Below, in pieces: positions 22,968 through 33,509 of a stretch of 46,221 nt of DNA. Each line of letters starts with the position of its first letter. Position 1 is the stretch's first letter. The notes beneath the pieces are model-generated. The model searched no databases, was not told where the DNA came from, and saw only the letters and a list, made by a program, of their open reading frames with translations. Location: the NCBI GenBank assembly GCA_919901745.1, contig CAKKPP010000018.1, positions 37,806 through 84,026 of the forward strand. Direction: 5' to 3'. The translations under genes and the position numbers were made by a program. The DNA is from Chloroflexota bacterium (GTDB lineage Bacteria; Chloroflexota; Limnocylindria; Limnocylindrales; CSP1-4).

Positions 22968-24622
22968 CGATCATGGGCGTGGCCGGGCGGGATCGGAGCG
23001 CCGGTTCGGGCAGGGTTCCCGGGCGGGCCCTCGGGATGCTGGTCACGAGCGCCGCGTTCGCGGCGCTCGTCGCCTATCCGCTCGCGCGCCTGACCGGCAC
23101 GCTCGGCGACCTCGGCCCCGAGGCGATCACGAGAGCGCTCGCCGGTGCCGGTGGCCGGGCGGTGCTCACCTCGATCGGGCTTGGTGTCGTCGTCGCCGTG
23201 CTGGTGGTCGTGATCGGGACCACCACCGCCCTGATCGGGGAGCGCGCCTCGTCCCGTGGTCGCTGGCTCGTCCGGGCCGGGATGGTCGGGCCGCTGTTCG
23301 TCCCGCCCTTCGTGGCGGCGCTCGGATGGGCGGCGGCGTACGGACCACGGGGCCTCACGGATCGGTGGCTCGGGATCAGCCTGCCGGGGACCTACGGCCT
23401 GCCGGGCGTCATCACGGTGCTCACGGTGGAGGCGGTGCCGCTGGCCTACCTGATCGTCGCCGCGGCGCTCGCTGGACGAGCCGAACCGGACCTCGAGCGC
23501 GCTGCCCGGGCGAGCGGTGCCACGTCGCTCGACGCGCTCCGGACGGTGACGTTGCCGCTCCTTCGCCGGCCCATCCTCGGATCGGGCGTGCTCGCCTTCA
23601 TCATGACGCTCAACGCGTTCGGCGTGCCCGCCGTGCTGGGCATTCCCGGGGGTGTCTCCACGATCACGACCCGGCTGTATCAGGATCTCGCGTTCTCGGC
23701 CGACCCCGCGTCGTTCGATCGGGCCGTCGTGCTCGCGCTCATCCTCGTGGCGATCGCGTTCGTGACCGTCACGGCGTCGGACCGATTGCTCGGGGGCCAT
23801 TCGTCGCCCCGGACCGCGGTCACTTCGAGCGGTCCGGCGACGCCGGGACGGCGCAGTACTGTGGCCGTCGCCGCGGTCATGGTGGGCGTGATCGCAACCG
23901 CCGCGGTCCCGTTCGTGGCGTTGATCCTGGTTGCGCTCACGCGGGCCGTCGGGCTGCCGCCGACGCCGGAGAACTGGACGCTGGCCAACTTCGCGGAGGT
24001 GCTGGACCCGCGGATCCTCGGAGCGCTCGCGCGAAGCGTGGGGCTGGCGCTCGCGGCGGCAACGATCGTCACGGTCCTGGGCGGCATCGTCGTCGCCGTC
24101 GGGCGACGGGCCGGGCGCGTACTGGGCGGCGTCGCATCGATCGGGTTCGCAGTCCCGGGATCCACGCTGGCGCTTGCGGTGCTCATCGGCTATGGCGGGG
24201 CCCTGCGCGACACGCTGCTGATCATCCTGATCGTCTACCTCGGGAAGTTCTGGGCACTCGGCCATCGACCGATCGCGGGATCCGTGGATCGTCTCCCGAA
24301 CGACCTGCTGCGCGCCGCGCGGGCCAGCGGGGCACGGCCTCGCGACGTCTTCCGGTCGATCGTGCTGCCGCTCCTCCGGCCGGCGATCATCGGCGCCTGG
24401 CTCATCGTCTTCCTGTTCGGCCTGCACGAGGTGACGATGTCCAGCCTGCTCTACGGACCCGGCACCGATACCCTCGCAGTGGTGACACTGAACGTCCAGC
24501 AGCTCGGTGACCCGACGATCACCGCCGCGCTCGCGGTGGCGTTGGGTCTCGTCGTGGGCGTCGGCGCGATCCCGGTTCTTCTCGTGCGGCGTGCGATCGA
24601 CCGGCCGCCGGGTCGCGAATGA
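22964..24622 (+). CDS. two-domain ABC permease, FbpB-like
   Basis: 552 residues, about twelve membrane segments in two homologous halves, each with an EAA loop: DLERAARASGATSLDALRTVTLPLL and DLLRAARASGARPRDVFRSIVLPLL. This duplicated layout is typical of iron(III) and thiamine importers, where one polypeptide makes the whole channel. The GTG overlaps the binding-protein stop by four bases, and its own stop overlaps the ATPase start by four. Confidence 0.9.
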   Translation: MTIMGVAGRDRSAGSGRVPGRALGMLVTSAAFAALVAYPLARLTGTLGDLGPEAITRALAGAGGRAVLTSIGLGVVVAVLVVVIGTTTALIGERASSRGRWLVRAGMVGPLFVPPFVAALGWAAAYGPRGLTDRWLGISLPGTYGLPGVITVLTVEAVPLAYLIVAAALAGRAEPDLERAARASGATSLDALRTVTLPLLRRPILGSGVLAFIMTLNAFGVPAVLGIPGGVSTITTRLYQDLAFSADPASFDRAVVLALILVAIAFVTVTASDRLLGGHSSPRTAVTSSGPATPGRRSTVAVAAVMVGVIATAAVPFVALILVALTRAVGLPPTPENWTLANFAEVLDPRILGALARSVGLALAAATIVTVLGGIVVAVGRRAGRVLGGVASIGFAVPGSTLALAVLIGYGGALRDTLLIILIVYLGKFWALGHRPIAGSVDRLPNDLLRAARASGARPRDVFRSIVLPLLRPAIIGAWLIVFLFGLHEVTMSSLLYGPGTDTLAVVTLNVQQLGDPTITAALAVALGLVVGVGAIPVLLVRRAIDRPPGRE

Positions 24623-25653
24623 TGGCCGGCCCGACACCGGTCGTAGACGCTCGCGGCCTGACGATCGCGCACACGCGAACGCCGGTCGTCCACGAGTTCG
24701 ACCTGTCGGTCGGTCCGGCGGAGACCGTCGCGCTCCTGGGCCCATCCGGGTCGGGCAAGTCCAGCCTGCTCGCGGCGGTGGCCGGATTCGTGCGGCCGAT
24801 CGCCGGTGAGCTGCGCATCGGCGGCCGCCTGGTCGACGGCCCCGGGGTCGCCGTGCCTCCGGAGGATCGGTCGGTCGGCGTCGTCTTCCAGAACGATGCG
24901 CTGTGGCCGCACCTGAACGTCCTCGAGACCGTGATCTACCCGATCCGGCGACGTGGGATCGGACGGGCGAACGCCGAGCGTGAGGCTCGCGAAGTCCTCG
25001 AACGGCTCGGGATCGCGCACCTCGCGTCGCGCCGACCGGCCCAGCTGTCGGGCGGCGAACAGCAGCGAACCGGCCTGGCCCGGGCGCTCGCCCGAGACGC
25101 GGTCGTGTACCTGCTCGACGAACCCACCGCCCATCTCGACACGGCACTCAAGGCGACCTGGCAGCAGGAGCTGGCCGATCAGGTACGCCGTCTCGGCGCC
25201 GCGGTGATCTTCGCGACACACGATGTCGCCGAGGCGCTGTCCATCGCGGATCGGGTCGCGATCGTCCGGGACGGTCGACGGATCCAGTTCGGGACACCGC
25301 TCGAGGTCTACGAGCGACCGGTCGATGCCTGGTCGGCGCGCCTGACCGGCGCAGCCTCGGTCGTCAGTGCCACGACCGATGGCGTGCTCGCTGCCGGTGG
25401 CCCGGCGCAGGTCGTGGTCCGGCCGGACTGGGCGGGCCTCGACGGGGACCTGCCGGGTCGGGTAATCGCCGCGTGGTTCCGTGGCAGCCACACCGACGTC
25501 GAGCTGGACACGCCGTTCGGTTCGGTCGTCATCCGGACCCTCGGCGCGCCGACCGTGGCGGTCGGCGACGTGGTCACGTGGCACCTCCGCCAGTCCTGGC
25601 CGCTGCGTCCGACGCCCGGCCCGATTGGCACAATGAATCAGTATTATGGATGA
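24619..25653 (+). CDS. ABC importer ATPase, FbpC/PotA-like
   Basis: 344 residues: Walker A GPSGSGKSS, Q-loop VFQNDALWPHLNV, signature LSGGEQQR, Walker B VVYLLDEPTAHLD and the switch His in FATHDVAEAL. A C-terminal TOBE-like domain (about residues 250-340) follows. It powers the upstream two-domain permease. With the lipoprotein this makes a complete three-gene importer placed exactly between the hydrogenase and Calvin genes, on the same strand. Confidence 0.92.
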   Translation: MMAGPTPVVDARGLTIAHTRTPVVHEFDLSVGPAETVALLGPSGSGKSSLLAAVAGFVRPIAGELRIGGRLVDGPGVAVPPEDRSVGVVFQNDALWPHLNVLETVIYPIRRRGIGRANAEREAREVLERLGIAHLASRRPAQLSGGEQQRTGLARALARDAVVYLLDEPTAHLDTALKATWQQELADQVRRLGAAVIFATHDVAEALSIADRVAIVRDGRRIQFGTPLEVYERPVDAWSARLTGAASVVSATTDGVLAAGGPAQVVVRPDWAGLDGDLPGRVIAAWFRGSHTDVELDTPFGSVVIRTLGAPTVAVGDVVTWHLRQSWPLRPTPGPIGTMNQYYG

Positions 25654-25677
25654 TCACCATCGAGGACATGTATTCGA

Positions 25678-25706
25678 CTGCATGATATCGAACGGGTAGC
25701 ATGCAG
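25678..25706. promoter_or_regulatory. 7-bp inverted repeat upstream of cbbL
   Basis: CTGCATG (25678-25684) and CATGCAG (25700-25706) are perfect inverted copies around 15 bases, 41 bases before cbbL. The surrounding 93-base gap is AT-richer than its neighbours and has TATTAT at 25642-25647. It may be an operator for a CbbR-like regulator or part of the leader. The LysR T-N11-A rule is not clearly met. Confidence 0.35.
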
Positions 25707-25728
25707 CGACGTCGCCCTGGCGCGATGA

Positions 25729-27225
<1,497 letters not shown>

Positions 27226-27242
27226 GCGAGGAACCTGCCGCC

Positions 27243-27662
27243 ATGCGCCTGACCCAGGGAACGTTCTCGTTCCTCCCCGACCTCACCGATCGACAGATCC
27301 GTGACCAGATCCAGTACTGCCTCGACCAGGGCTGGGCCCTGTCCGTCGAATACACGGACGACCCGCACCCGCGCAACACCTACTGGGAGATGTACGGCAA
27401 CCCGATGTTCGACCTGCGCGATGCCACAGGTGTCATGGCGGAAGTGGCGAGCTGCCGGACCACCTTCCCGGGCCAGTACATCAAGGTCAACGCGTTCGAC
27501 GCGACACGCGGCGTCGAGTCGTTGAAGCTGTCGTTCATCGTCAACCGACCCGATCGTGAACCCGGGTTCGGGCTGTCCCGCCAGGAGGCCGAGGGCCGCC
27601 ACATCCGCTACGCGGTCCACAGTTACGCCACCGACCGACCGGCAGGCGAGCGCTACGGATGA
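27243..27662 (+). CDS. cbbS: RuBisCO small subunit, red-type
   Basis: 139 residues: [31 protein letters not shown], the [10 protein letters not shown] block and a C-terminal extension ([30 protein letters not shown]). The extension is the hairpin typical of red-type small subunits, which packs in the central solvent channel of the L8S8 complex. It lies 17 bases after cbbL and its stop overlaps cbbX. Confidence 0.95.
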   Translation: MRLTQGTFSFLPDLTDRQIRDQIQYCLDQGWALSVEYTDDPHPRNTYWEMYGNPMFDLRDATGVMAEVASCRTTFPGQYIKVNAFDATRGVESLKLSFIVNRPDREPGFGLSRQEAEGRHIRYAVHSYATDRPAGERYG

Positions 27663-28600
27663 TGACGACCGCAGTCCCCTCCGATGAGGCAGGCGTCGAG
27701 TCCGACGAGGCGAACCTGGATCTCGACCTCGGGGCGGCGCTCTCGGCGTCGCCCATCGAGGCGCTGCTGGCGACGCTCGACGCCGAGCTGATCGGCCTCG
27801 TCCCGGTCAAGACCCGGATTCGCGAGATCGCCGCGCTGCTGCTCGTCGAGAAGCTTCGCGGCCGGGCGGGTCTGTCGTCGGGGCCACCGTCGTTGCACAT
27901 GAGCTTCACCGGGAACCCGGGGACCGGCAAGACGACGATCGCGCTCAGGATGGCGGAGATCCTCCACTCGCTGGGCTACGTCCGCAAGGGTCACCTCGTG
28001 GCCGTGACCAGGGACGACCTCGTCGGCCAGTTCATCGGCCATACCGCGCCCAAGACCAGGGAGGTTCTGAAGCGCGCGATGGGCGGCGTCCTGTTCATCG
28101 ATGAGGCGTACTTCCTCTACCGACCGGAGAATGAACGGGACTACGGCCAGGAGGCGATCGAGATCCTGCTGCAGGTCATGGAGAATCAGCGTGACGACCT
28201 GGTCGTCATCCTCGCCGGCTACAGGGATCGGATGGATCGCTTCTTCCAGAGCAACCCCGGGATGAACTCGCGGATCGCGCACCACGTGGACTTTCCCGAC
28301 TACACGCCCGATGAACTCGGCGCCATCGCCGGCCTGATGCTGGAGCAGCTCCAGTACCGCCTCTCGCCCGACGCCGGACGTGCCCTGACGGAGTACATCG
28401 AGCGGCGCCGTACCCAGCCGCACTTCTCCAACGCCCGCTCGATCCGCAACGCCCTGGACCGGGCGCGCCTGCGCCAGGCCAACCGGCTGTTCAGCGATCG
28501 TGGCGCCACTGCCCTGACCCGTGACGAGCTGATGACCCTCGAGGCCGCCGACATCCGGGCCAGCCGTGTGTTCGAGATCCCGGAGGACGAAGGCGGATGA
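27659..28600 (+). CDS. cbbX: red-type RuBisCO activase CbbX
   Basis: 313 residues, an AAA+ ATPase that pulls on the C-terminus of red-type RuBisCO to release inhibitory sugar phosphates. Walker A GNPGTGKT is at residues 85-92 and Walker B VLFIDEAY at 144-151. [23 protein letters not shown] and the sensor region [18 protein letters not shown] are intact. The pore loop reads [13 protein letters not shown], with Phe125 where the Rhodobacter protein, from memory, has Tyr. An acidic, 40-residue N-terminal segment precedes the AAA domain. Two adjacent ATGs (27659, 27662) could serve as start. Overlaps fbp by four bases. Confidence 0.95.
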   Translation: MMTTAVPSDEAGVESDEANLDLDLGAALSASPIEALLATLDAELIGLVPVKTRIREIAALLLVEKLRGRAGLSSGPPSLHMSFTGNPGTGKTTIALRMAEILHSLGYVRKGHLVAVTRDDLVGQFIGHTAPKTREVLKRAMGGVLFIDEAYFLYRPENERDYGQEAIEILLQVMENQRDDLVVILAGYRDRMDRFFQSNPGMNSRIAHHVDFPDYTPDELGAIAGLMLEQLQYRLSPDAGRALTEYIERRRTQPHFSNARSIRNALDRARLRQANRLFSDRGATALTRDELMTLEAADIRASRVFEIPEDEGG

Positions 28601-29724
28601 TCGAGTCGTCGGGCCGGAACCCAGCCGAGGAAGCGGGGGAGTCGCAGCACGAGGCGTTCGGTCGCGACGTCACGCTGACGGAGTTCATCATCGGCGAGCA
28701 GCGCAAGGTCCCCCACGCGACGGGCGGTTTCACTGCCCTCGTCAACGATATCCGGCTGGCCTGCAAACGGATCGGCAATGCCGTGGGGAAGGGACCGCTC
28801 GACGGCATCGCCGGCAAGACCGGCACGATCAACGTCCAGGGCGAGCAGCAGGCCAGGATGGACGTGGTGGCGAACGACCTGTTCATTCGCACCACGGAGT
28901 GGGGCGGCTCGCTGGCGGCGATGGTCTCGGAGGAACTCGACGACGTCTACGTCGTTCCCGACAGGTATCCCCGTGGCCGCTACCTGCTGGCCTTCGATCC
29001 GCTCGACGGCTCGTCCAACATCGACGTCAACGTCTCGGTCGGCTCGATCTTCTCCGTGCTCGCCGACCCGGAGCCCGACGCACCGCCCGGCCCCGCGTCG
29101 TTCCTGCAGGCCGGTCGGCGCCAGGTCGGTGCCGGCTACGCGATCTATGGACCGACGACCATGCTCGTCCTGTCGTTCGGCCGCGGCGTGCATGGATTCA
29201 CCCTGGACCGGGAGATCGGCGAGTTCATCCTCACCCATCCGGACCTGCGAATCCCGACCGCCACGAGCGAGTTCGCGATCAACTCGTCCAACGCGCGGTT
29301 CTGGGAGCCGGCGGTGGAGCGCTATGTCGACGAGTGTCTCGCGGGTCACAGTGGACCGCGCGGCAAGGACTTCAACATGCGCTGGGTGGCATCGCTCGTC
29401 GCCGAGGCGCACCGGATCCTCTTGCGCGGCGGCGTCTTCCTGTATCCGCGCGACGAGCGGGCACACGGTCGGAACGGCAAGCTGCGCTGGCTGTACGAGG
29501 CGAACCCCATCGCGTTCCTGGTGGAGCAGGCGGGCGGTCGCGCCAGCACGGGCGACGGTCCCATCCTCGACCTCGAGCCGACCTCCATCCACCAGCGAAC
29601 CGGGCTCGTGTTCGGCTCGACCGAGGAGGTGGAGCGGATCGAGCGCTATCACCGCGATCACAACGTCCGTCCGTTCGAGGCGCCCCTGTTCAATGCACGC
29701 GGCCTGTTCCGCGACGCCGGCTAG
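28597..29724 (+). CDS. fbp: fructose-1,6-bisphosphatase, class I
   Basis: 375 residues. It removes the 1-phosphate from fructose-1,6-bisphosphate in ribulose-bisphosphate regeneration and may also act on sedoheptulose bisphosphate. Class I features are [32 protein letters not shown], the metal site [23 protein letters not shown] and [43 protein letters not shown], near the C-terminus, lines the substrate site. It is slightly longer than the E. coli enzyme. ATG overlaps the cbbX stop. Confidence 0.93.
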   Translation: MIESSGRNPAEEAGESQHEAFGRDVTLTEFIIGEQRKVPHATGGFTALVNDIRLACKRIGNAVGKGPLDGIAGKTGTINVQGEQQARMDVVANDLFIRTTEWGGSLAAMVSEELDDVYVVPDRYPRGRYLLAFDPLDGSSNIDVNVSVGSIFSVLADPEPDAPPGPASFLQAGRRQVGAGYAIYGPTTMLVLSFGRGVHGFTLDREIGEFILTHPDLRIPTATSEFAINSSNARFWEPAVERYVDECLAGHSGPRGKDFNMRWVASLVAEAHRILLRGGVFLYPRDERAHGRNGKLRWLYEANPIAFLVEQAGGRASTGDGPILDLEPTSIHQRTGLVFGSTEEVERIERYHRDHNVRPFEAPLFNARGLFRDAG

Positions 29725-29735
29725 CGGGGTCAGCG

Positions 29736-30620
29736 ATGTCGACGATCCATCCGATCATCGCCGTCACCGGGTCGTCCGGCGCGGGCACCACGTCCGTTTC
29801 GCGGATCTTCCAGCAGATCTTCCGGCGCGAGCAGATCGAGGCGGCATTCGTCGAAGGCGATGCCTTCCATCGCTACAACCGGGCCGAGATGGCCGAGCGG
29901 ATCGCCGCCGAATCCGCGGCCGGCAACCACGCGTTCAGCCACTTCGGCCCGCCGGCGAACCTCTTCCCCGAACTGGAGGAGCTGTTCCGGCGCTATGCGG
30001 CCGAGGGAGTCGGGCGGTCCCGGACGTACCTGCACGACGAGGCGGAGGCGGCACCTTACGGGCAGGAGCCGGGGACGTTCACGCCGTGGGAAGACCTGGG
30101 AGCCAACACGGACCTGCTCTTCTACGAGGGCCTGCACGGCGCTGTGGCCACCGACGAGGTGAACGTCGCCCAGTACCCGGACCTGCTCATCGGGGTGGTG
30201 CCGGTCATCAATCTCGAATGGATCCAGAAGATCCATCGCGACAAGTCGACGCGGGGCTATTCGACCGAGGCCGTCACCGACACCATCCTTCGACGGATGC
30301 CCGACTTCATCCACTACATCACGCCGCAGTTCACCCGGACCCACATCAACTTCCAGCGCGTCCCGGTCGTCGACACCTCGAATCCGTTCATCGCCAGGTT
30401 CATCCCGACGCTCGACGAGAGCTTCGTGGTGATCCGATTCAGGGACCCGGGCGGAATCGACTTCCCCTACCTGCTCTCGATGATCCACGACTCGTTCATG
30501 AGCCGCGCGAACACCCTGGTCTGTCCGGGCGGGAAGATGGATCTCGCCATGCAACTGATCTTCACGCCGATGATCTGGCGGTTCATGGAGCAGCGCCGGA
30601 ACGCGATCGGGCGGGGGTAG
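29736..30620 (+). CDS. cbbP: phosphoribulokinase, bacterial class I
   Basis: 294 residues; makes ribulose-1,5-bisphosphate from ribulose-5-phosphate and ATP, the committed step feeding RuBisCO. The N-terminal P-loop GSSGAGTTS is followed by VEGDAFHRYNRAEM, HFGPPANLFPELEELF, LLFYEGLHGA and RRMPDFIHYITPQFTRTHINFQRVP. This short form lacks the regulatory Cys pair of the plant enzyme and matches the proteobacterial-type kinase. It ends the Calvin operon; no transketolase or phosphoglycerate-cycle genes follow. Confidence 0.94.
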   Translation: MSTIHPIIAVTGSSGAGTTSVSRIFQQIFRREQIEAAFVEGDAFHRYNRAEMAERIAAESAAGNHAFSHFGPPANLFPELEELFRRYAAEGVGRSRTYLHDEAEAAPYGQEPGTFTPWEDLGANTDLLFYEGLHGAVATDEVNVAQYPDLLIGVVPVINLEWIQKIHRDKSTRGYSTEAVTDTILRRMPDFIHYITPQFTRTHINFQRVPVVDTSNPFIARFIPTLDESFVVIRFRDPGGIDFPYLLSMIHDSFMSRANTLVCPGGKMDLAMQLIFTPMIWRFMEQRRNAIGRG

Positions 30621-30662
30621 ATCAGGCGGTTGCCGGCGCGGCCGGTTCGGCCCGAGCCGCCA

Positions 30663-30682
30663 CCCGCAGAGTATCCTGCGGG
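30663..30682 (+). promoter_or_regulatory. leaderless -10 box inside a 7-bp inverted repeat
   Basis: CCCGCAG (30663-30669) and CTGCGGG (30676-30682) flank AGTATC. TATCCT (30672-30677) ends seven bases before the ATG at 30685. The hairpin could also end the phosphoribulokinase transcript, although no T-tract follows. Confidence 0.45.
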
Positions 30683-30684
30683 CC

Positions 30685-31146
30685 ATGGGCGATCCCGAGC
30701 GGATCTCGCGAGACGACTGGGAGACGATCCTCCACGCACCATTCCAGGTCTATTCGCTCGTCGCGGCGGCCGACGGCGAGGCGACCGAGGCGCAGTTCCG
30801 CCGGCTCAGCGAGGAGATCGTCATGGCGCGCGGGCACTTCAGCGACGGGACGATCGGGTTCACGATGGCCGAGACGCTGGCCGCCAACCTCGACCCGTTC
30901 TGGGCGGCCTACCAGGCGTCGGGGCGTTCACCGAAGGACGTGCTGAAGCGCGTGAAGAAGGCCCTTCGAAAGGCGCCCGACGGCGAGGCGATCGCGATTC
31001 GCGACTGGCTGCTGGCCCTGGCCGTACGCATCGGCGACGCTCGACGTGGGATGGGCGTCGACGTCATTTCGTCCAACGAGGCGATCGCGATCCGCGACCT
31101 GGCCGGCTGGCTCGACCGACCGGTCCCGGCGGTTCCCGAAGGCTGA
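30685..31146 (+). CDS. small helical protein, TerB-like
   Basis: 153 residues, mostly helical. The phrase FQVYSLVAAADGEATEAQFRRLSEEI resembles the acidic first helix pair of TerB/DUF533-like domains, which bind divalent ions, and a second such pair may be present at EAIAIRDWLLALAVRIGDARRG. There is no signal peptide. Function unknown; the TerB link is weak. It sits just after the Calvin operon but has its own apparent leaderless promoter. Confidence 0.6.
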   Translation: MGDPERISRDDWETILHAPFQVYSLVAAADGEATEAQFRRLSEEIVMARGHFSDGTIGFTMAETLAANLDPFWAAYQASGRSPKDVLKRVKKALRKAPDGEAIAIRDWLLALAVRIGDARRGMGVDVISSNEAIAIRDLAGWLDRPVPAVPEG

Positions 31147-31209
31147 CCCATCGCTGCGACCGGCGTCCGCGCGGCGCAACGTCGCGCACCCGTCGGCACC
31201 GAGGCGCCG

Positions 31210-31215
31210 TATCGT
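31210..31215 (+). promoter_or_regulatory. putative leaderless -10 box
   Basis: TATCGT ends six bases before the GTG at 31222, with no Shine-Dalgarno sequence in between. Confidence 0.4.
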
Positions 31216-31221
31216 TCAGGC

Positions 31222-32790
31222 GTGCCCGACCGCATCGATCATCGGCCTCGTCCCCATCGTCCGCGCCGCGTTGCCGGCGGCATCCCCCAGCTGCCGTGGC
31301 GGCGGATCATCAACCCATACCAACCTGTCGAGATCCTGTCTGCCGACCAGGTCGAGATGATTCACCTTGCGTCGCTTCGAATCCTCGACGAGGTGGGGGT
31401 CGAGGTCCTCGGTGCCCGAGCGCTGGACCTGTTCAGCGGCGCCGGTGCCCACGTCGAGCGTGAAGGCGGGGCGGGCGGGCCGGCCGGCCGTGTGCGCCTG
31501 GACCCGGCCCAGGTCGAGGAGCTCGTCGCACGTGCCCCATCGCGGTTCAGCCTCCATGCGCGGAACCCGGAGCGGGACCTCGTGTTCGGCGATCGGCATC
31601 TCGTCTTCGGAGCCGTCGGCGGGCCCGCGTTCGTGACGGACATTGATCGCGGCCGGCGCGCAGGCAACGCCGCCGACTTCGCCGACTTCGTGCGGGTGAT
31701 CGGCAGCCTCGACATCATTCACCAGGAGGGTGGGGGACCGCTCGAACCGAACGACCTGCCGGTCGGGACGCGCCACCTCGACATGTACCGGACGCTCGCG
31801 ACGCTGCTCGACAAGACGTGGCAGTGCCTCGCCTTCGGGCGGACGGTCGTCGACGATGCGATCGAGGTCGCCTGCATCACCCGCGGGGTCGATCGCGACA
31901 CCCTGATCCGCGAGCCGAGCCTGATGACGATCGTCAACTCGAACTCGCCCTTGCGCCTCGATGGGCCGATGTCCGACGGGCTCATCGAGATGGCGACCTG
32001 GGGCCAGCCGGTCGTCGCGACACCCTTCACCCTCGCCGGCGCCATGACCCCGGCCACGCTTGCCGGGGCGCTTGCGCAACAGAATGCCGAGGCGCTGTTC
32101 ATGATCGGTCTCGCCCAGATCGTCCGGCCGGGGACGCCGATGGTCTACGGCGGGTTCACCTCCAACGTCGACATGCGCACCGGTTCGCCGGCCTTCGGGA
32201 CACCCGAATTCGTCAAGGCGGCGTTCGCGACCGGTCAGCTGGCCCGGCGCTACGGGCTGCCGCACCGGTCCTCGAACGTCACGGGCAGCGCGGTCGTGGA
32301 TGCCCAGGCCGCGTACGAGAGCGAGATGTCGATCTGGGGCTCGGTGATGGGCGGCGTCAGCCTGCTGTACCAGGGCGCGGGATGGCTCGAGGGTGGGCTC
32401 ACGGCGTCCTTCGAGAAGCTGATCCTCGACGCCGAGCTGCTCCAGATGATGGCCGAGGTCCTCGTGCCGTTCCCGGTCGACGAGGACTCGCTTGGGTTCG
32501 AGGCGATCGTCGAGGTGGGCCCCGGCGGGCACTTTTTCGGCTCGGCCCACACCCTGGAGCGCTACGAGACCGCGTTCTACCAGCCGATGCTCTCGGACTG
32601 GCGGAACTTCGAAACGTGGCACGAGGACGGTGCCCGCACGGCCACGGAGCGGGCGAATCGCATCTGGAAGCAACTCCTGGCGGAGTACGTGCCGCCGCCC
32701 CTGGATCCCGGCGCGGCCGAGGCCCTCAGCGCCTTCGTCGAGCGACGGAAGGCCGAGATCGCCCGCGGTTCGGGCGGGACCCCGGCCTGA
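31222..32790 (+). CDS. trimethylamine methyltransferase (MttB) family protein
   Basis: 522 residues of the MttB superfamily TIM barrel: EMIHLASLRILDEVGVEVLG near the start, then RFSLHARNPERDLVFGD, GMTPATLAGALAQQNAEALF in the form AMTPATLAGALAQQNAEALFMIGLAQ, and the C-terminal HFFGSAHTLERYETAFYQPMLSDW. The archaeal enzyme uses pyrrolysine encoded by an in-frame TAG. Here the frame is open throughout without TAG, as in bacterial MtgB-type relatives that demethylate glycine betaine or similar quaternary amines onto a corrinoid protein. No corrinoid protein lies beside it. A TMADH-like flavoprotein is encoded 2 kb downstream. Confidence 0.85.
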   Translation: MPDRIDHRPRPHRPRRVAGGIPQLPWRRIINPYQPVEILSADQVEMIHLASLRILDEVGVEVLGARALDLFSGAGAHVEREGGAGGPAGRVRLDPAQVEELVARAPSRFSLHARNPERDLVFGDRHLVFGAVGGPAFVTDIDRGRRAGNAADFADFVRVIGSLDIIHQEGGGPLEPNDLPVGTRHLDMYRTLATLLDKTWQCLAFGRTVVDDAIEVACITRGVDRDTLIREPSLMTIVNSNSPLRLDGPMSDGLIEMATWGQPVVATPFTLAGAMTPATLAGALAQQNAEALFMIGLAQIVRPGTPMVYGGFTSNVDMRTGSPAFGTPEFVKAAFATGQLARRYGLPHRSSNVTGSAVVDAQAAYESEMSIWGSVMGGVSLLYQGAGWLEGGLTASFEKLILDAELLQMMAEVLVPFPVDEDSLGFEAIVEVGPGGHFFGSAHTLERYETAFYQPMLSDWRNFETWHEDGARTATERANRIWKQLLAEYVPPPLDPGAAEALSAFVERRKAEIARGSGGTPA

Positions 32791-32946
32791 CGGCGGACCG
32801 CAAGCGGGCACCGAAACCACCGCCCGACCCCACCAAGCTCACGCGCGAGGCGGCGGGCCGCTGGCCGGCGATCTACCCCGGGAGCGGCGCACCACAGCGT
32901 GGATTCGAGCGTGCGGTGGCCTCGGCGCCCCCGCGGTTTTCGTGGA

Positions 32947-33267
32947 TCAGCTGCCGGGCGCGCGGTACTCCACGCGACGACGGACCGCCGCGTCCACCTG
33001 TTCCGCGGTCAGCAACTCGGCGGTCGTGACACTGGCCGCCCCGCTGGCGCCGACGGTCAGAGAGGCCGCCGCGGCGGCCTCGGCGTCGGGCGCGTCCGCG
33101 ATCATGAAGAAATCGTCGGCGCCGAACGCCCAGTACATCGACTCGACGGTGCCACCGACGCTCGCGACGAGCTTCTCCACGGCCGCCGCTCGGGCTGTGC
33201 CGCCTTCCTTGAGCACGCCTGCGGCGCCGGCCGCCGAGTACGACGCCCGGAACAGGTACTTGGGCAT
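32947..33267 (-). CDS. GYD-domain protein
   Basis: 106 residues: MPKYLFRASYSAAGAAGVLKEGGTARAAAVEKLVASVGGTVESMYWAFGADDFFMIADAPD, a small ferredoxin-like alpha/beta barrel of the GYD type, with Asp-rich AFGADDFF at its centre. Function is unknown in the family. The start at 33267 is set by GAGGAGG six bases upstream; the frame is open for 30 more codons before it. Convergent with the MttB-like gene, monocistronic. Confidence 0.8.
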   Translation of the reverse strand: MPKYLFRASYSAAGAAGVLKEGGTARAAAVEKLVASVGGTVESMYWAFGADDFFMIADAPDAEAAAAASLTVGASGAASVTTAELLTAEQVDAAVRRRVEYRAPGS

Positions 33268-33509
33268 GATGATCCTCCTCGGTCGCAGGGCAACCGACGC
33301 GCGCACGACATGTTCGCGTTCCGACGGCCGCTCCCGGTTCGCCATCCAGTCTGACACCCGGCTCCAGCCTGGTGCAATGCATCAAGTCGCCACGGCTTGC
33401 GGCCGCGATAATCCGAGAAGCCGGAAAGGACCGGAGCAGCGGAGGATCGGATGCACGCGGACGTGATCGGCCGAGACGCCACCACCCGTGCGTGTACGGG
33501 CGGCGCGAC

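Noticed and set aside
22550-25147. Very long minus-strand open frame (865 codons) opposite the iron-type importer
   Set aside because: Its translation is Arg/Gly/Asp-rich low-complexity sequence, as expected of the antisense frame of GC-rich genes, and the plus-strand genes have full ABC-transporter motifs.
25624-25640. Sigma-54-like TTGGCACAATGAATCA before cbbL
   Set aside because: TGGCAC matches the -24 element, but the expected TTGCA at -12 is absent at the right distance.
31222-32790. Pyrrolysine-type MttB with read-through TAG
   Set aside because: The frame contains no internal TAG over its full family-like length.
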